From the NCBI GenBank assembly GCA_016165875.1, contig JABBOT010000014.1, positions 2,217,078 through 2,281,077 of the forward strand: a stretch of 64,000 bases of DNA, written 5' to 3'. Origin of the DNA: Acanthopleura granulata. Its lineage: Eukaryota; Mollusca; Polyplacophora; Chitonida; Chitonidae. Positions 27,284 to 40,300 of this stretch are shown here, piece after piece (the stretch's first letter is position 1; the number at the start of each line of letters is the position of its first letter). The notes beneath the pieces were generated by a model, which ran no database searches, was not told where the DNA came from, and saw only the letters and a list, made by a program, of their open reading frames with translations. Made by a program: the position numbers and the translations under genes.

Positions 27284-27904
27284 TGGTTCTAGATGGATCA
27301 CATGTCAGCATTAGGGGTAACAATCATGCACACAAGTTTTCAGTATGTCAATTTCAGAAAGCAAAATTTATAACTAAATTACAATTGAAGTTTTCACCTA
27401 GGAATGTGTTACATTTTCATTTCCATTCACGGTTTGTATCGGAGAGATCAAAAGCACCTTCTGCCCCATTATTTATATATACATAATACTTTATTTCTTG
27501 CGTACCCAAAAGTACTTTTGTGAAGCTTGCATTAGAGGCAAAAATAAGCTTACAAACTATAAAAAACATTACATGAATGCTTAATTCTGAGCCATTTCAC
27601 TGTGACTGGCCACAGTTCATGTAACATCCTAGAAACCTTTTGATTGCACAGAATCATTTATCAATTATACAATAAATCAATACACATACTTGATTGTTGT
27701 GCGCAAATGCTAATAGCAAGCCAATCAAAATAGCCCACTGTCATCTGTATCCAGTTTGGGTTGCTGCTTGACTTTCACTTTTTCAAGATTAAATACTGAA
27801 GAGCTATTTCTTCTATCTCCCAAGTTACACAATGAAGATGGGGCATGACCTTGAGATACACGAGTCACCTCTTTATCTTTCATCAATATCTCATTCCTTG
27901 ACTG

Positions 27905-28317
27905 TTTATTTCTCATTCTACCTTTGACCTTCTTGCTCTGAGACCACTATATGACCTCTCACCTCAAAACTTGACCTCTGACCGTCAAACCTTTACCCTA
28001 TGATTCCTTGTTCAAAGTGTCATAGGTCAAAATTCAACCTTCTGACCTTTGACCTAGCATTCCTTACAAGGATCACTCATCCCCTGGTCCTTGAACCACT
28101 CTGATGTCTCACCCCACCTTTGGCCTATCACTCCTTACAAGGATAACTCATCCCTTGGTCTCTGAACTACCCTGACCTCTCACCGAATCTTCTGACCTCT
28201 GACCTATTGCTCCTTACAAGGATCACTCATGGTTCTTCAACGACCTTGACTTTTTTCACTCCGGGGTAACCATTGACCTCTAAATTCCATTCCCATGATG
28301 TTTTGAACACCACTTTA
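27905..28317 (-). promoter_or_regulatory. Probable FBXL18 3' UTR with degenerate TGACCT repeats
   Basis: The first AATAAA downstream of the FBXL18 stop codon on the minus strand is at 27905-27910, so this stretch is a plausible 3' UTR of about 410 nt. A degenerate unit of about 76 bp, marked by 'CCTTACAAGGATCACTCAT', occurs near 28060, 28136 and 28211. TGACCT half-sites are frequent; at 28043-28055 and 28193-28205 two are spaced by one base, the geometry of a nuclear-receptor DR1 element. Its use as a UTR is inference. Confidence 0.4.
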
Positions 28318-31300
28318 TCACCAGTCGGCGGGTTTTGTTGCCACGTGGGAGTCCAGTAAGAGAAAACTGTCATAGTGTTTGGCTGGAATCCCACGGATCA
28401 TGTTAGGCAGTTCGTCATGGGCTGCCGGGTAAATAACGACACTCAGAGCCGGTCTACTGACACTGTACCTGGGAACACAGAGATGAGAGATGGCATTAGA
28501 ATGGCAATGTGCATGGTTACCAAAAAAAAACAAAAACTGATACAGATTCACTAAAGCAGTCCTGGAAACTTTCTTTCAAACGTTTGTATATATAAAGGCA
28601 ATAATCCAGAAGACAAATTGAGCTACAAACAACCTCTCCATGCTCTGCTTGGTTTCCTCCCATCACGATGCTGGCAGCCATGGTATAAATGAAATATTCC
28701 TGTGTACAGTGTAAATCAAAGAAACAAATGATCTACAAATAAATAATCTACACACATCTGACCCATAGGAGACAATGATGCCCAATTTGGTTTCCTGGGA
28801 GTTTGCCATAGAGTGGGATTGTCGTCACATGATCTAGGAGCCAAAACACACATTTAGGCCCCTAAACTGCTCTTATTTCAACCCATTCCTGCACGCAGCC
28901 AGCTCTCAGCTTGACCGCATGATGATCAGATTTGTCTGGCTAAGATGGTCAGGTATACAACAGATCAAACACTATTTACTTATTTATTCCATTGGTTATT
29001 TCGCTTGCACGATGGCAGCCAACATTATGGTGGGAGGAAACTGGGCAGAGCCTGGGGGAGACTAACAACCATCCACAGGTTGCTGGCAGACCTTGCAATG
29101 TACAATCGGAGAGGAAGCCAGTCTGAGCTTCAAACACTATCGTACCTGGAGATCAAATCGGCCTGTAAATTCTTGGACAGTCTCAGTGTGGCTCCAGTGA
29201 AAAGCTGTACAACTACCAAGGATGGAATCTGTCAAAACAGAGACACACTCATATACTGAGGTCATCTGAATCGGAGCTTACAAAACCCATGGATGATGAG
29301 ATCAAGTATGAAATTTAATGTCTCCATGATTCTGTCAATACAACATACCATTCTCATTACTGATGTTGTGTGTGTAATCCAAGCCTGCAAATATGTGACT
29401 GACAATAATGAAAACACCCCTTTGGAGAAAGTGGCATGATTTAAACATGTCAGGTGACCATTGCCCGTTAATATATAACACGGGAAACATGGCCATATCA
29501 CTTTCTCCAAAGGGGTGTTTTCTAAAAATGTCAGGCACTTATTTACAGGCTAAGCTTCTAAACAATGTGATGAAATCTTTCAAAGCAGTATACACAACAT
29601 CCCAAATCGTACTTATGACGGTAAATATTATGAATAGAAAGTAACACCGAAAAAGATGAATTGTGAGAGAAAAGAAATTGGGGATGAGGAGGAGGGGGGC
29701 ACCAACCTTCTGTATGCAAGTTTCTAGGGCAGGAGCTGTTAGTGTGCCGTTCTGAGACACAACACAGAGTCGTTCTAACTTCTGACAACTCTCCAATGCC
29801 TCAAAAAAGATGGCATTCAGCGTGACATTGTGCTGCTCCAGCCTACAAGAGAAGTAAGACGACAATGAACAAGATTCTATCTCTGACATGCGATTATTAT
29901 TTTATAACACTCTGGCTGATCAATGACATAATCAAGAAATTTTCACTCATATTTGGCGGTTAGTTTTGTGTGTTGAGGAATTCCAAGTGCCAGAGGTAAA
30001 CCACTGACCTTAGGCAAGTGACTGACAAACCTATGCACGTGTGGCATACAAACTCGCATGCCATATTGGTGGAAGATATGCGGCCTTCAACAGACAAGAT
30101 GTGCACACAGTCACACAGGCATTGTCGGGCAATAGAGGAGTTTTGAGTTCGAAACCATTTGTCCCCGAAGGTAAAACGAGTCCATCTGTGTCATGTGACT
30201 CATCAAAAACGTCAGGCAATTTTGTTCACTTTAATTTACCGATCACCTGTCACGCCATGTTAGGGAGGTACAAACGACCTCTCCTTCAATCAGCAGCTTC
30301 TTAAGTTTAAAAAACTTTCAGCTACTCCATTCTGCCTATCGTACATCTGGTCTAAATAACTTTTTGTGAGACTTTTCTGAGACGTCCATGTTATAGTAAA
30401 TGTAATCAGAAATAACTGCCTAACATTTTTGACAGGTCACATTGTACAGTAGGGCTTTTCTTACCTTTACGGATAAAAGAGTTTGAACTCTAAACACCCC
30501 CTATTCAAGTCCCCAGTGCACTGAGAGTAGAGGAATCAACAAACTCCTGCCCAAAGCAGGTTCTGTGCATGAACTTTGTACGCACAAGTACTTTTCTCTC
30601 AACTGCGGACAGGACAGTGAAATCTCCACTTTCCATGCTTAACATTGCACAACAAAAGACTTATGATGTAAAAGTTATAATTCACTGTAACGACACCTGT
30701 TGAGAGTAAAAAGTGCCAGTGTCCCACTGATACAGTTACTGAGTATTGTGAGAAAATCAGGAAAAATGTGACATACATGTTACCATAGTAAACCTAATCA
30801 ACTGCCAATTAAATCTGCAAACTGAATAACAACTCATTTCGTAAGGAGATATCCTCGTAAACTGTTATTGGTTGCTTCCTAAATATTCTTCCATGCGTTT
30901 TGATTGCACTTATTTCATTGGGGTTTCATGCCATTATACTCAAAAATATTTCCCTTGTACAATGACTCAGGTTTATTGAGGGAAGGAAGGTCTAGCACAG
31001 CCTTGGCGAAATTTCACACCTTTAAAATGTAGTCAAATCAGCCAAATTTTACATTCTACCTTAAGAGTTCGGAAGTTTGTTTGGAAGATGCAATTATATC
31101 CTAATGGAAAGGTGTAATTTTCTGCACCAGAGGTAATATTAAATTGCATTTATCTACCTCTGGAAATGCACCTTTTGGGGGGCAAAATTCTAAATGTGCT
31201 ATACCCTAATTCCTCAGCCTTTCTGTATATAAAAGAGTATTAATTCTGACTGTAGACACAAGACTAGATTTGTCGACTTGGCCAACTTCAAGGCTTTACA

Positions 31301-34300
31301 CAACGTAACAATTTCATCAGTCTACACATCTCAGGATATGTTTCAAAAATCATCTTGCAAACATGTGAAAAGGTCAAAGAATTACAGCAGTCCTTTTACC
31401 TGAAGTCTCTGAGGTTGGTCATCTCCCTCAAGGCCTGGCAGAGCGTGGGCAGATAACCCCAGTGGGCCCCCGAGCCCAGGAACGCTAGACGGAGATGTTC
31501 CAGCTTCCGACAGCCACGAGCGATGTGAACCAGACTCTTACCATGCAACATGCCTGAGAAAAGAGGGTGAAATAACAGCCTTAAAATACTACACCAGTGT
31601 CAATACCAGCTTCTCCAGCTCTGACAGCCATAGGCGATGTGAACCAGGCTCTTACCATGCAACCTGCCTGCGAAATGAGAGTGAAGAAACAGCCTTAAAA
31701 TACTACACCAGAGTCAATACCAGCTTCTCCAGCTCTGACAGCTGCAGGCGATGTGAACCAGGCTCTTACCATGCAACATGCCTGAGAAACGAGAGGGAAA
31801 TAACAGCCTTAAAATACTACACCAGTGTCAACACCAGCTTCTCCAGCTCTGACAGCCATAGGCGATGTGAACCAGGCTCTTACCATGCAATATGCCTGAG
31901 AAATGAGAGGGAAATAACAGCCTTAAAATACTACACCAGTGTCAACACCAGCTTCTCCAGCTCTGACAGCCACAGGCGATGTGAACCAGACTCTTACCAT
32001 GCAACATGCCTGAGAAATGAGAGGGAAATAACAGCCTTAAAATACTACACCAGTGTCAACACCAGCTTCTCCAGCTCTGACAGCCACAGGCGATGTGAAC
32101 CAGACTCTTACCATGCAACATGCCTGAGAAATGAGGGTGAAAGAACAGCCTTAAAATACTACACCAGTGTCAACACCAGCTTCTCCAGCTCTGACAGCCG
32201 CAGGTGACGTGAATCAAGAGCCTACCATGCAACATGCCTGATAAAGGAAGGTGAAGAAACAGAATGAAAATACTAAATATTGGTTTTCGCCCTGCAAGCC
32301 TTTTCACATGTATCTTGGTCCAAAGTACAACACGAGCAAAATGTCATGCAGCAGGGAGCAGGTAAAAGTCCTGAAACGTTACAGCCATACCAGAATATCT
32401 GTTGTTGTTGCACTCAAATCTTTTCGAACGTTCAATTTCCGGGCTTGAAACTCTATTTCATTTCTTTTTAACAAAAACTCTATCAAAACTTAGGTTGGAA
32501 ACGATAGTAGTGAATCCAAGAAATATGTTAAAATGACATTCACAAGAGACAATGAGAAGACACTTTTCCAGCATAATAAATAATACCTTACAAAAACAAA
32601 AAAGGCTGGAAACAAGGGAATTACTCTGTAAGTTGCAGTAACACTGCATTTTCTGGAAATACCAAAGCTTGTAGACAAGAAATAGTCTACACATAGATGA
32701 TAGTTTTACCATAAAGGTGTCAAAACATACTATCATGACTACTGACGAACTCAGTAAAAGCATATATATGTAAAATCCGTCTGGAATTCTGTGACCATGG
32801 TTACCATTGAAACTTGCAGCCATGGTAACCATCCTCCTCACCTGGGAGTCCTGATAACTGTAGGGAGGTCAGCTGGGTCCATTTGGAAATGGGCGTAAGG
32901 TCATCGTCCGACACTGTGTGGGCCTCCGCACTAACGACAAAAATATACATGTATACTAGGGGTGTGACACCGAGAGTTTATTGTCATCAAGGGCCAACCA
33001 GCAGCGAGAGCTGGGGAAGTAACAGTCTACAAGGACAGTTCAACAGTGCTGGAGGTTTCCATGCCAACAAGGGTTCGTACACAGACAGGCGACAATATCC
33101 CTCCTGAGCAGTCGCTTGGAAATCATATTAAACAAGTGTCGCATTTATGTAATAATGAAATTCTCAATGTTTGTCCAAATTCAATACGTATGAAATGTCA
33201 TGCTAATGGAGTCATATGAAGCCACAGAATACCAGACCATGATGTCATCTAATCATTAATCATGTTAATAGACAATTCTCCTTGGCTCTGTCTGGTTTCC
33301 TCCCACCAGTGAAATGTTCTTGAGTACAGCATAAAACACCAATCAAATAAATAAATAAATGAACAAATAGACATAACACTGATTCCTTTTTTTTTTTCAA
33401 ATGATGCATCCAAATCAGCAAAATTAACAGTCCTTCGGACTCCCACTAAGACATCAACAAATGCAGAGAAGAATTGTCCCACTGACTTACCAAGCTGTGT
33501 AACTGTGTCGGCGAAAGTTTATGGGAACCAAGCTGTTGAACACTGATCGGAACCCTGCCCCGATCAGTTCAAAATGCTGGATATTTGGGCATGCCGATGC
33601 TAGGTGTTTCAGCTCGTAGCTTCTGTCTTGAGATTCATGAAACCAGCCATAGGATGTCGAGGCCTGCAATTACAAACAAAAATACAAGTTGAGTCTCAAA
33701 TTGAATGAAACAGTGATCTTTTCTAAAGGTTTCAGTCATCATGTTTCATCAAGAGAAGTCAACTGCATGCAGGCAAACAGACTTCATCTATTTTTGATCA
33801 TTTGGCCAATAACAAATGTTTCTCTGTTGACCCATCTTTTTCAGCCCTACCCCAAATAACCTAACATTTCCTCCATGACTGTATTATTTAACTTTCTTCA
33901 TTTTTCCGGATTCTTAAAGTTCAGTCTATTAATTTTGGAAAGGTGTTCTGCAGATTAGGATGATATCCTATTGGAAAGATAAAAGTTTTGGCACCAAAAA
34001 AAACATTTTACGACTGATTGGGGGGGGGGGTTGAAATCTTACATTATTTATAGTCCACACCAGGTTAATTCAGAGTCCAATACACAGACAATGCCCTTCC
34101 AATTTTTTACCCAAAAGTGCTGTTTATATGCAAAATTACAGAACAAAGTACTAAAACTATACCACTGATTCCTATCAATGTCCTTTGAATTCATTCGCAT
34201 CCACTTGTTCTTGAACATCTACATGTACATATGTGTTTGCTTTACTTTCTGATACTTTGTGTTACCCTCAACAAACATACTGAATCTAATTCACATGACA

Positions 34301-37300
34301 CTAAGTCAAGAATTTTTGTAATTTACGGTGATTGATTCGACACAGAAAATAAACAACGGATCATCCCCACGTTTTTGTACTTGACATGTACACAAAGCCT
34401 GAGCTCAATACATGCAGTACTGTTTGAAATACCATCCTGAAAAGCGAAAAGGCATGTTCAAAGTTACATTTGTCAAAACGGTTGGACAATACTATGTTTA
34501 TTTTGGTGAAGTACTTTTTTTAACAGGTATCACAAGAGGAAATTCTGTCTGGGCTGTGACGAAATTGCTCCATGAGAGTATCACCCTTGCAACCTGAGAC
34601 AGTAGTAAGCTGCCAGTGTTTGTAACTTAAGTATACACGTAAATTTATAACATGAAATGATCGAGAAACTTACTCCAGCCACAACAAAATGGCCTGGAAA
34701 TACTTTGCTGTGTTGTTCACCCATGTATTTGTAATAAATATAATACAGGTATGTTCCATTAAAACCATGTCCTGTCCCTGTGATATTACATGTTACATTG
34801 ACAGTCAGAAGATTTATGTCACAGCTTATAAACAGACGATATCTCCTAGCTCCCTGATTAGTCTGTCCCTCGTAAGCTTAAAAGCATGGGCACCTCCAGA
34901 TCCCTAGTCCGCAGCATGATACTCCACACTTCAAACGAAGATAATTCAGCAACGAACCCATACAATTTCAAAAAGGTATTTACACTGAAGAGAAAATTTT
35001 ATGATCCTTTTAATAAACAGTACCTCAGTCATTAGTTGTCTTTTATTTTAACACTTTGATACCTTAACAATGATTCCAAGAAGAACGGTCTGTCAAGAAT
35101 TTAGAAATTTACAGTAATTAATGTGCACGCAGGTCATCAATGATGGATCATCCCTTATATTATATATATATATATTACATGTATGAAAAACTTAAGTTCT
35201 ATACATTCAGTCCTTTTTCAGTTACCATCCCTAACCTTTTATACTTCAACATAACTTCCACCGTTTTGACTGTGACATTTAGAGCTAAAACCCATCCGAT
35301 CATGAATGGACTGGAAAATCTGAGACCATCTCACCTGTGACTGTGAGGATGCTGCCACACCTAGCCTCCGCCTCTTGCCAAATCCCTGGGGAGCGCTGTA
35401 AGATACCCTCACCTTCTTCTTCCCGACCAGTGTTGTGGGGATGGCCTCTTCTGCTTCAGGAGTGCAGAGACAGCAAGCCGGGAGAGCCAGTCTATGTAAG
35501 CCTGGGAAAGTCATACAAACGGGTTGACATGATTACGAAGTGTTTTCAGCAGAAGTGAAAAATATTTCATTTCTATGGCTGGTTACACGCACTGACACAT
35601 ATTAAACACACGGAACACATGGAAGAACAGGAAATTTCTATGTAATCCAATCAAAAAAACATTATAAGAATGTAATATTTGTGACTTGTAAGGACGTACT
35701 CTGATCAGGGCAAAATCTTTTTGTGATTTGTGAACTTTCAAAACAAACTTATAGTTCCACTGGTTGCTGTCCATTTTGCATTTTTCAGTTGTTTCAGTAT
35801 AGATGTAAAGGTATGTGTATGATAAATGTAGAAAACAGTTTACTGTTTAACCTAGTAGTGCTAAGAGCAAACCTAGTACAGCTAAGAAGAAGCTTGTTAG
35901 AGCCAAGGGGAAAGTTGATAAAATTAAAAGGAAATTAATGAGTTGAAAGGAAACCTGACAGAGCCAAGAGGACACCTGATAGAGCAAAGAAGATACCTGG
36001 TAGAGCCCCAAGGACACCTGGTATTGCCAAAAGGAAACCTGATGGGGGAAAGTAAAAACCTGACAGAGCCAAAAGAACACCTGGTACATCCAAGGGGAAC
36101 TTGGTAGAGCAAGGAGGAGACTGGGTAGAGACATCCGGAAAAAGGGCCAAGACAAAACTTGATGGAGCCAGGAGAAAACCCAATAGAACAAAACGTAAAC
36201 ACGAAGGAACCGATAGGAAACATGACAGAGGCAACTTAGTAGAGCACAGAGGAAAGCACAGAACATCACCAACCTAGATATTGAGAGGTTATTTTTGACC
36301 ACTCAACCAGATGACACACACGGGTTCCAACCTATACGTGGACAACTAACACCTGGACAGAATGAGATCAATCCCGAAAGAGACAGACAGGTTCAAACCT
36401 TTCAGTGGACAGATGAGGTTACACAGCGTCTGGACAGGATGAGGTCCATCCCGAAACAGACAGACAGGTTCAAACCTTTCAGTGGACAGATGAGGTTACA
36501 CAGGGTCTGGACAGGATGAGGTCCATCCCGAAACGGACAGACAGGTTTAAACCTTTCAGTGGACAGATGAGGTTACATAACGTCTGGACAGGATGAGGTC
36601 CATCCCGAAACAGACAGACAGGTTCAAACCTTTCAGTGGACAGATGAGGTTACATAACGTCTGGACAGGATGAGGTCCATCCCGAAACGGACAGGCAGGT
36701 TCAAACCTTTCAGTGGACAGATGAGGTTACATAACGTCTGGACAGGATGAGGTCCATCCCGAAACGGACAGGCAGGTTTAAACCTTTCAGTGGACAGATG
36801 AGGTTACACAGCGTCTGGACAGGATGAGGTCCATCCCGAAATAGACAGACAGGTTCAAACCTTTCAGTGGACAGATGAGGTTACATAATGTCTGGACAGG
36901 ATGAAATCAATCCCAAAACAGCCAGACAGGTTCAAACCTTTCAGTGGACAGATGAGGTTACATAACGTCTGGACAGGATGAGGTCCATCCCGAAACAGAC
37001 AGACAGGTTCAAACCTTTCAGTGGACAGATGAGGTTACATAACGTCTGGACAGGATGAGGTCCATCCCGAAACAGCCAGACAGGTTCAAACCTTTCAGTG
37101 GACAGATGAGGTTACATAGCGTCTGGACAGGATGAAATCAATCCCAAAACAGACAGACAGGTTCAAACCTTTCAGTGAACAGATGAGGTTACATAACGTC
37201 TGGACAGGATGAGGTCCATCCCAAAACAGACAGAGAGGTTCAAACCTTTCAGTGGACAGATGAGGTTACACAGCGTCTGGACAGAATGAGATCAATTCCA

Positions 37301-40300
37301 AAACAGACAGACAGGTTCAAACCTTTCAGTGGACAGATGAGGTTACATAACGTCTGGACAGGATGAGGTCCATCCCAAAACAGACAGACAGGTTCAAACC
37401 TTTCAGTGGACAGATGAGGTTACATAACGTCTGGGCAGGATGAAATCAATCCCAAAACAGACAGACAGGTTCAAACCTTTCAGTGGACAGATGAGGTTAC
37501 ATAACGTCTGGACAGGATGAGGTCCATCCCAAAACAGACAGACAGGTTCAAACCTTTCAGTGGACAGATGAGGTTACACAGCGTCTGGACAGAATGAGGT
37601 CAATTCCAAAACAGACAGACAGGTTCAAACCTTTCAGTGGACAGATGAGGTTACATAGTATCTGGACAGGATGAGGTCCATCCCGAAACAGACAGACAGG
37701 TTCAAACCTTTCAGTGGACAGATGAGGTTACGCAGCGTCTGGACAGGATGAGGTCCATCCCAAAACAGACAGACAGGTTCAAACCTTTCAGTGGACAGAT
37801 GAGGTTACACAGCGTCTGGACAGAATGAGATCAATCCCGAAAGAGACAGACAGGTTCAAACCTTTCAGTGGACAGATGAGGTTAAATAGCGTCTGGACAG
37901 GATGAAATCAATCCCAAAACAGACAGACAGGTTCAAACCTTTCAGTGGACAGATGAGGTTACATAACGTCTGGACAGGATGAGGTCCATCCCGAAACAGA
38001 CAGACAGGTTCAAACCTTTCAGTGGACAGATGAGGTTACGCAGCGTCTGGACAGAATGAGGTCAATTCCAAAACAGACAGACAGGTTCAAACCTTTCAGT
38101 GGACAGATGAGGTTACGCAGCGTCTGGACAGGATGAGGTCCATCCCGAAACAGACAGACAGGTTCAAACCTTTCAGTGGACAGATGAGGTTACATAACGT
38201 CTGGACAGGATGAGGTCCATCCCGAAACAGACAGACAGGTTCAAACCTTTCAGTGGACAGATGAGGTTACGCAGCGTCTGGACAGGATGAGGTCCATCCC
38301 GAAACAGACAGACAGGTTCAAACCTTTCAGTGGACAGATGAGGTTACACAGCATCTGGACAGGATGAGGTCCATCCTGAAACAGACAGACAGGTTCAAAC
38401 CTTTCAGTGGACAGATGAGGTTACGCAGCGTCTGGACAGGATGAGGTCCATTCCGAAACAGAGAGACAGATTCAAACCTTTCAGTTGACGGATGAGGTTA
38501 CATAGCGTCTGGACAGGATGAAGTTCATCCCAAAACAGACAGACAGGTTCAACCTTTCAGTGGACAGATGAGGTTACATAACGTCTGGACAGGATGAGGT
38601 CCATCCCGAAACAGACAGACAGGTTCAAACCTTTCAGTGGACAGATGAGGTTACATAGTGTCTGGACAGGATGAGGTCCATCCCAAAACAGACAGACAGG
38701 TTCAAACCTTTCAGTGGACAGATGAGGTTACACAGCGTCTGGACAGAATGAGATCAATTCCAAAACAGACAGACAGGTTCAAACCTTTCAGTGGACAGAT
38801 GAGGTTACATAACGTCTGGACAGGATGAGGTCCATCCCGAAACAGACAGACAGGTTCAAACCTTTCAGTGGACAGATGAGGTTACATAGTGTCTGGACAG
38901 GATGAGGTCCATCCCAAAACAGAGAGACAGGTTCAAACCTTTCAGTGGACAGATGAGGTTACATAGTGTCTGGACAGGATGAGGTCCATCCCGAAACAGA
39001 CAGACAGGTTCAAACCTTTCAGTGGACAGATGAGGTTACGCAGCGTCTGGAAAGGATGAGGTCCATCCTAAAACAGACAGACAGGTTCAAACCTTTCAGT
39101 GGACAGATGAGGTTACGCAGCGTCTGGACAGGATGAGGTCCATCCCGAAACAGACAGACAGGTTCAAACCTTTCAGTGGACAGATGAGGTTACATAGCGT
39201 CTGGACAGGATGAGGTCCATCCCAAAACAGACAGACAGGTTCAAACCTTTCAGTGGACAGATGAGGTTACATAACGTCTGGACAGGATGAGGTCCATCCC
39301 AAAACAGACAGACAGGTTCAAACCTTTCAGTGGACAGATGAGGTTACATAGCGTCTGGACAGGATGAGGTCCATCCCAAAACAGACAGACAGGTTCAAAC
39401 CTTTCAGTGGACAGATGAGGTTACATAGCGTCTGGACAGGATGAGGTCCATCCCAAAACAGACAGACAGGTTCAAACCTTTCAGTGGACAGATGAGGTTA
39501 CATAGCGTCTGGACAGGATGAGGTCCATCCTAAAACAGACAGACAGGTTCAAACCTTTCAGTGGACAGATGAGGTTACATAGTGTCTTGACAGGATGAGG
39601 TCCATCCCGAAACAGACAGACAGGTTCAAACCTTTCAGTGGACCGATGAGGTTACACAGCGTCTGGACAGGATGAGGTCTATTCCAAAACAGACAGACAG
39701 GTTCAAACCTTTCAGTGGACAGATGAGGTTACATAGCGTCTGGACAGGATGAGGTCCATTCCAAAACAGACAGACAGGTTCAAACCTTTCAGTGGACAGA
39801 TGAGGTTACATAGCGTCTGGACAGGATGAGGTCCATCCCGAAACAGACAGACAGGTTCAAACCTTTCAGTGGACAGATGAGGTTACACAGCGTCTGGACA
39901 GGATGAGGTCCATCCTAAAACAGACAGACAGGTTCAAACCTTTCAGTGGACAGATGAGGTTACATAACGTCTGGACAGGATGAGGTCCATCCACGGAGTG
40001 AACATGAACACCACTCAGGTTGAAATTTCGCAGACATGAACACCTGTTCACGAGAGACTCGATTCCTGATGTGTCCATCTTTCCTGTATCACTCTGAAAA
40101 GGATACAGAATAATGTATTATCTTAGAGTGTAAGATAGAAAAAAAAAAAGCAGTGAAGCCAGCAACAACTGAAAGTTCCCTGAAAAACACATCAGAGGCC
40201 ATTGTTAAAACCTTCTAAGTTGGAGGTAATCCAACCCCGTGAGAAGAAAGTGTCACTTGGTACGGAAACTTTTTTCTTTTTTTTTTAATTTCTGGTGAAC

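Larger units (their letters stand above)
24723..27904. other. Intergenic region between FBXL18 and TERB1
   Basis: No exon could be supported. It must hold the TERB1 promoter (just above 24722) and, at its right end, FBXL18 3' sequence. Two full-length SINE A copies lie at 25902-26166 and 27052-27283. A minus-strand stretch at 24776-25024 is open for 82 codons and contains a hydrophobic tail, but it lacks splice partners. Confidence 0.5.

Noticed and set aside
35847..36302. 151-codon minus-strand frame with hydrophobic seven-residue repeats
   Set aside because: It results from a degenerate 21-bp repeat that keeps all three frames open; no splice partners and no start context.
39866..39940. 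Extension of FBXL18 exon 3 into the array as coding sequence
   Set aside because: Reading through changes frame after one unit and stops; the AAAG|GTTTGA donor gives the correct phase and restores the homologous residues from exon 4.
36390..39990. Regular 77-bp array taken as a CRISPR or satellite centromere block
   Set aside because: Whole units are conserved with no variable spacers, the host is an animal, and the unit is continuous with an FBXL18 exon; it is a local minisatellite.
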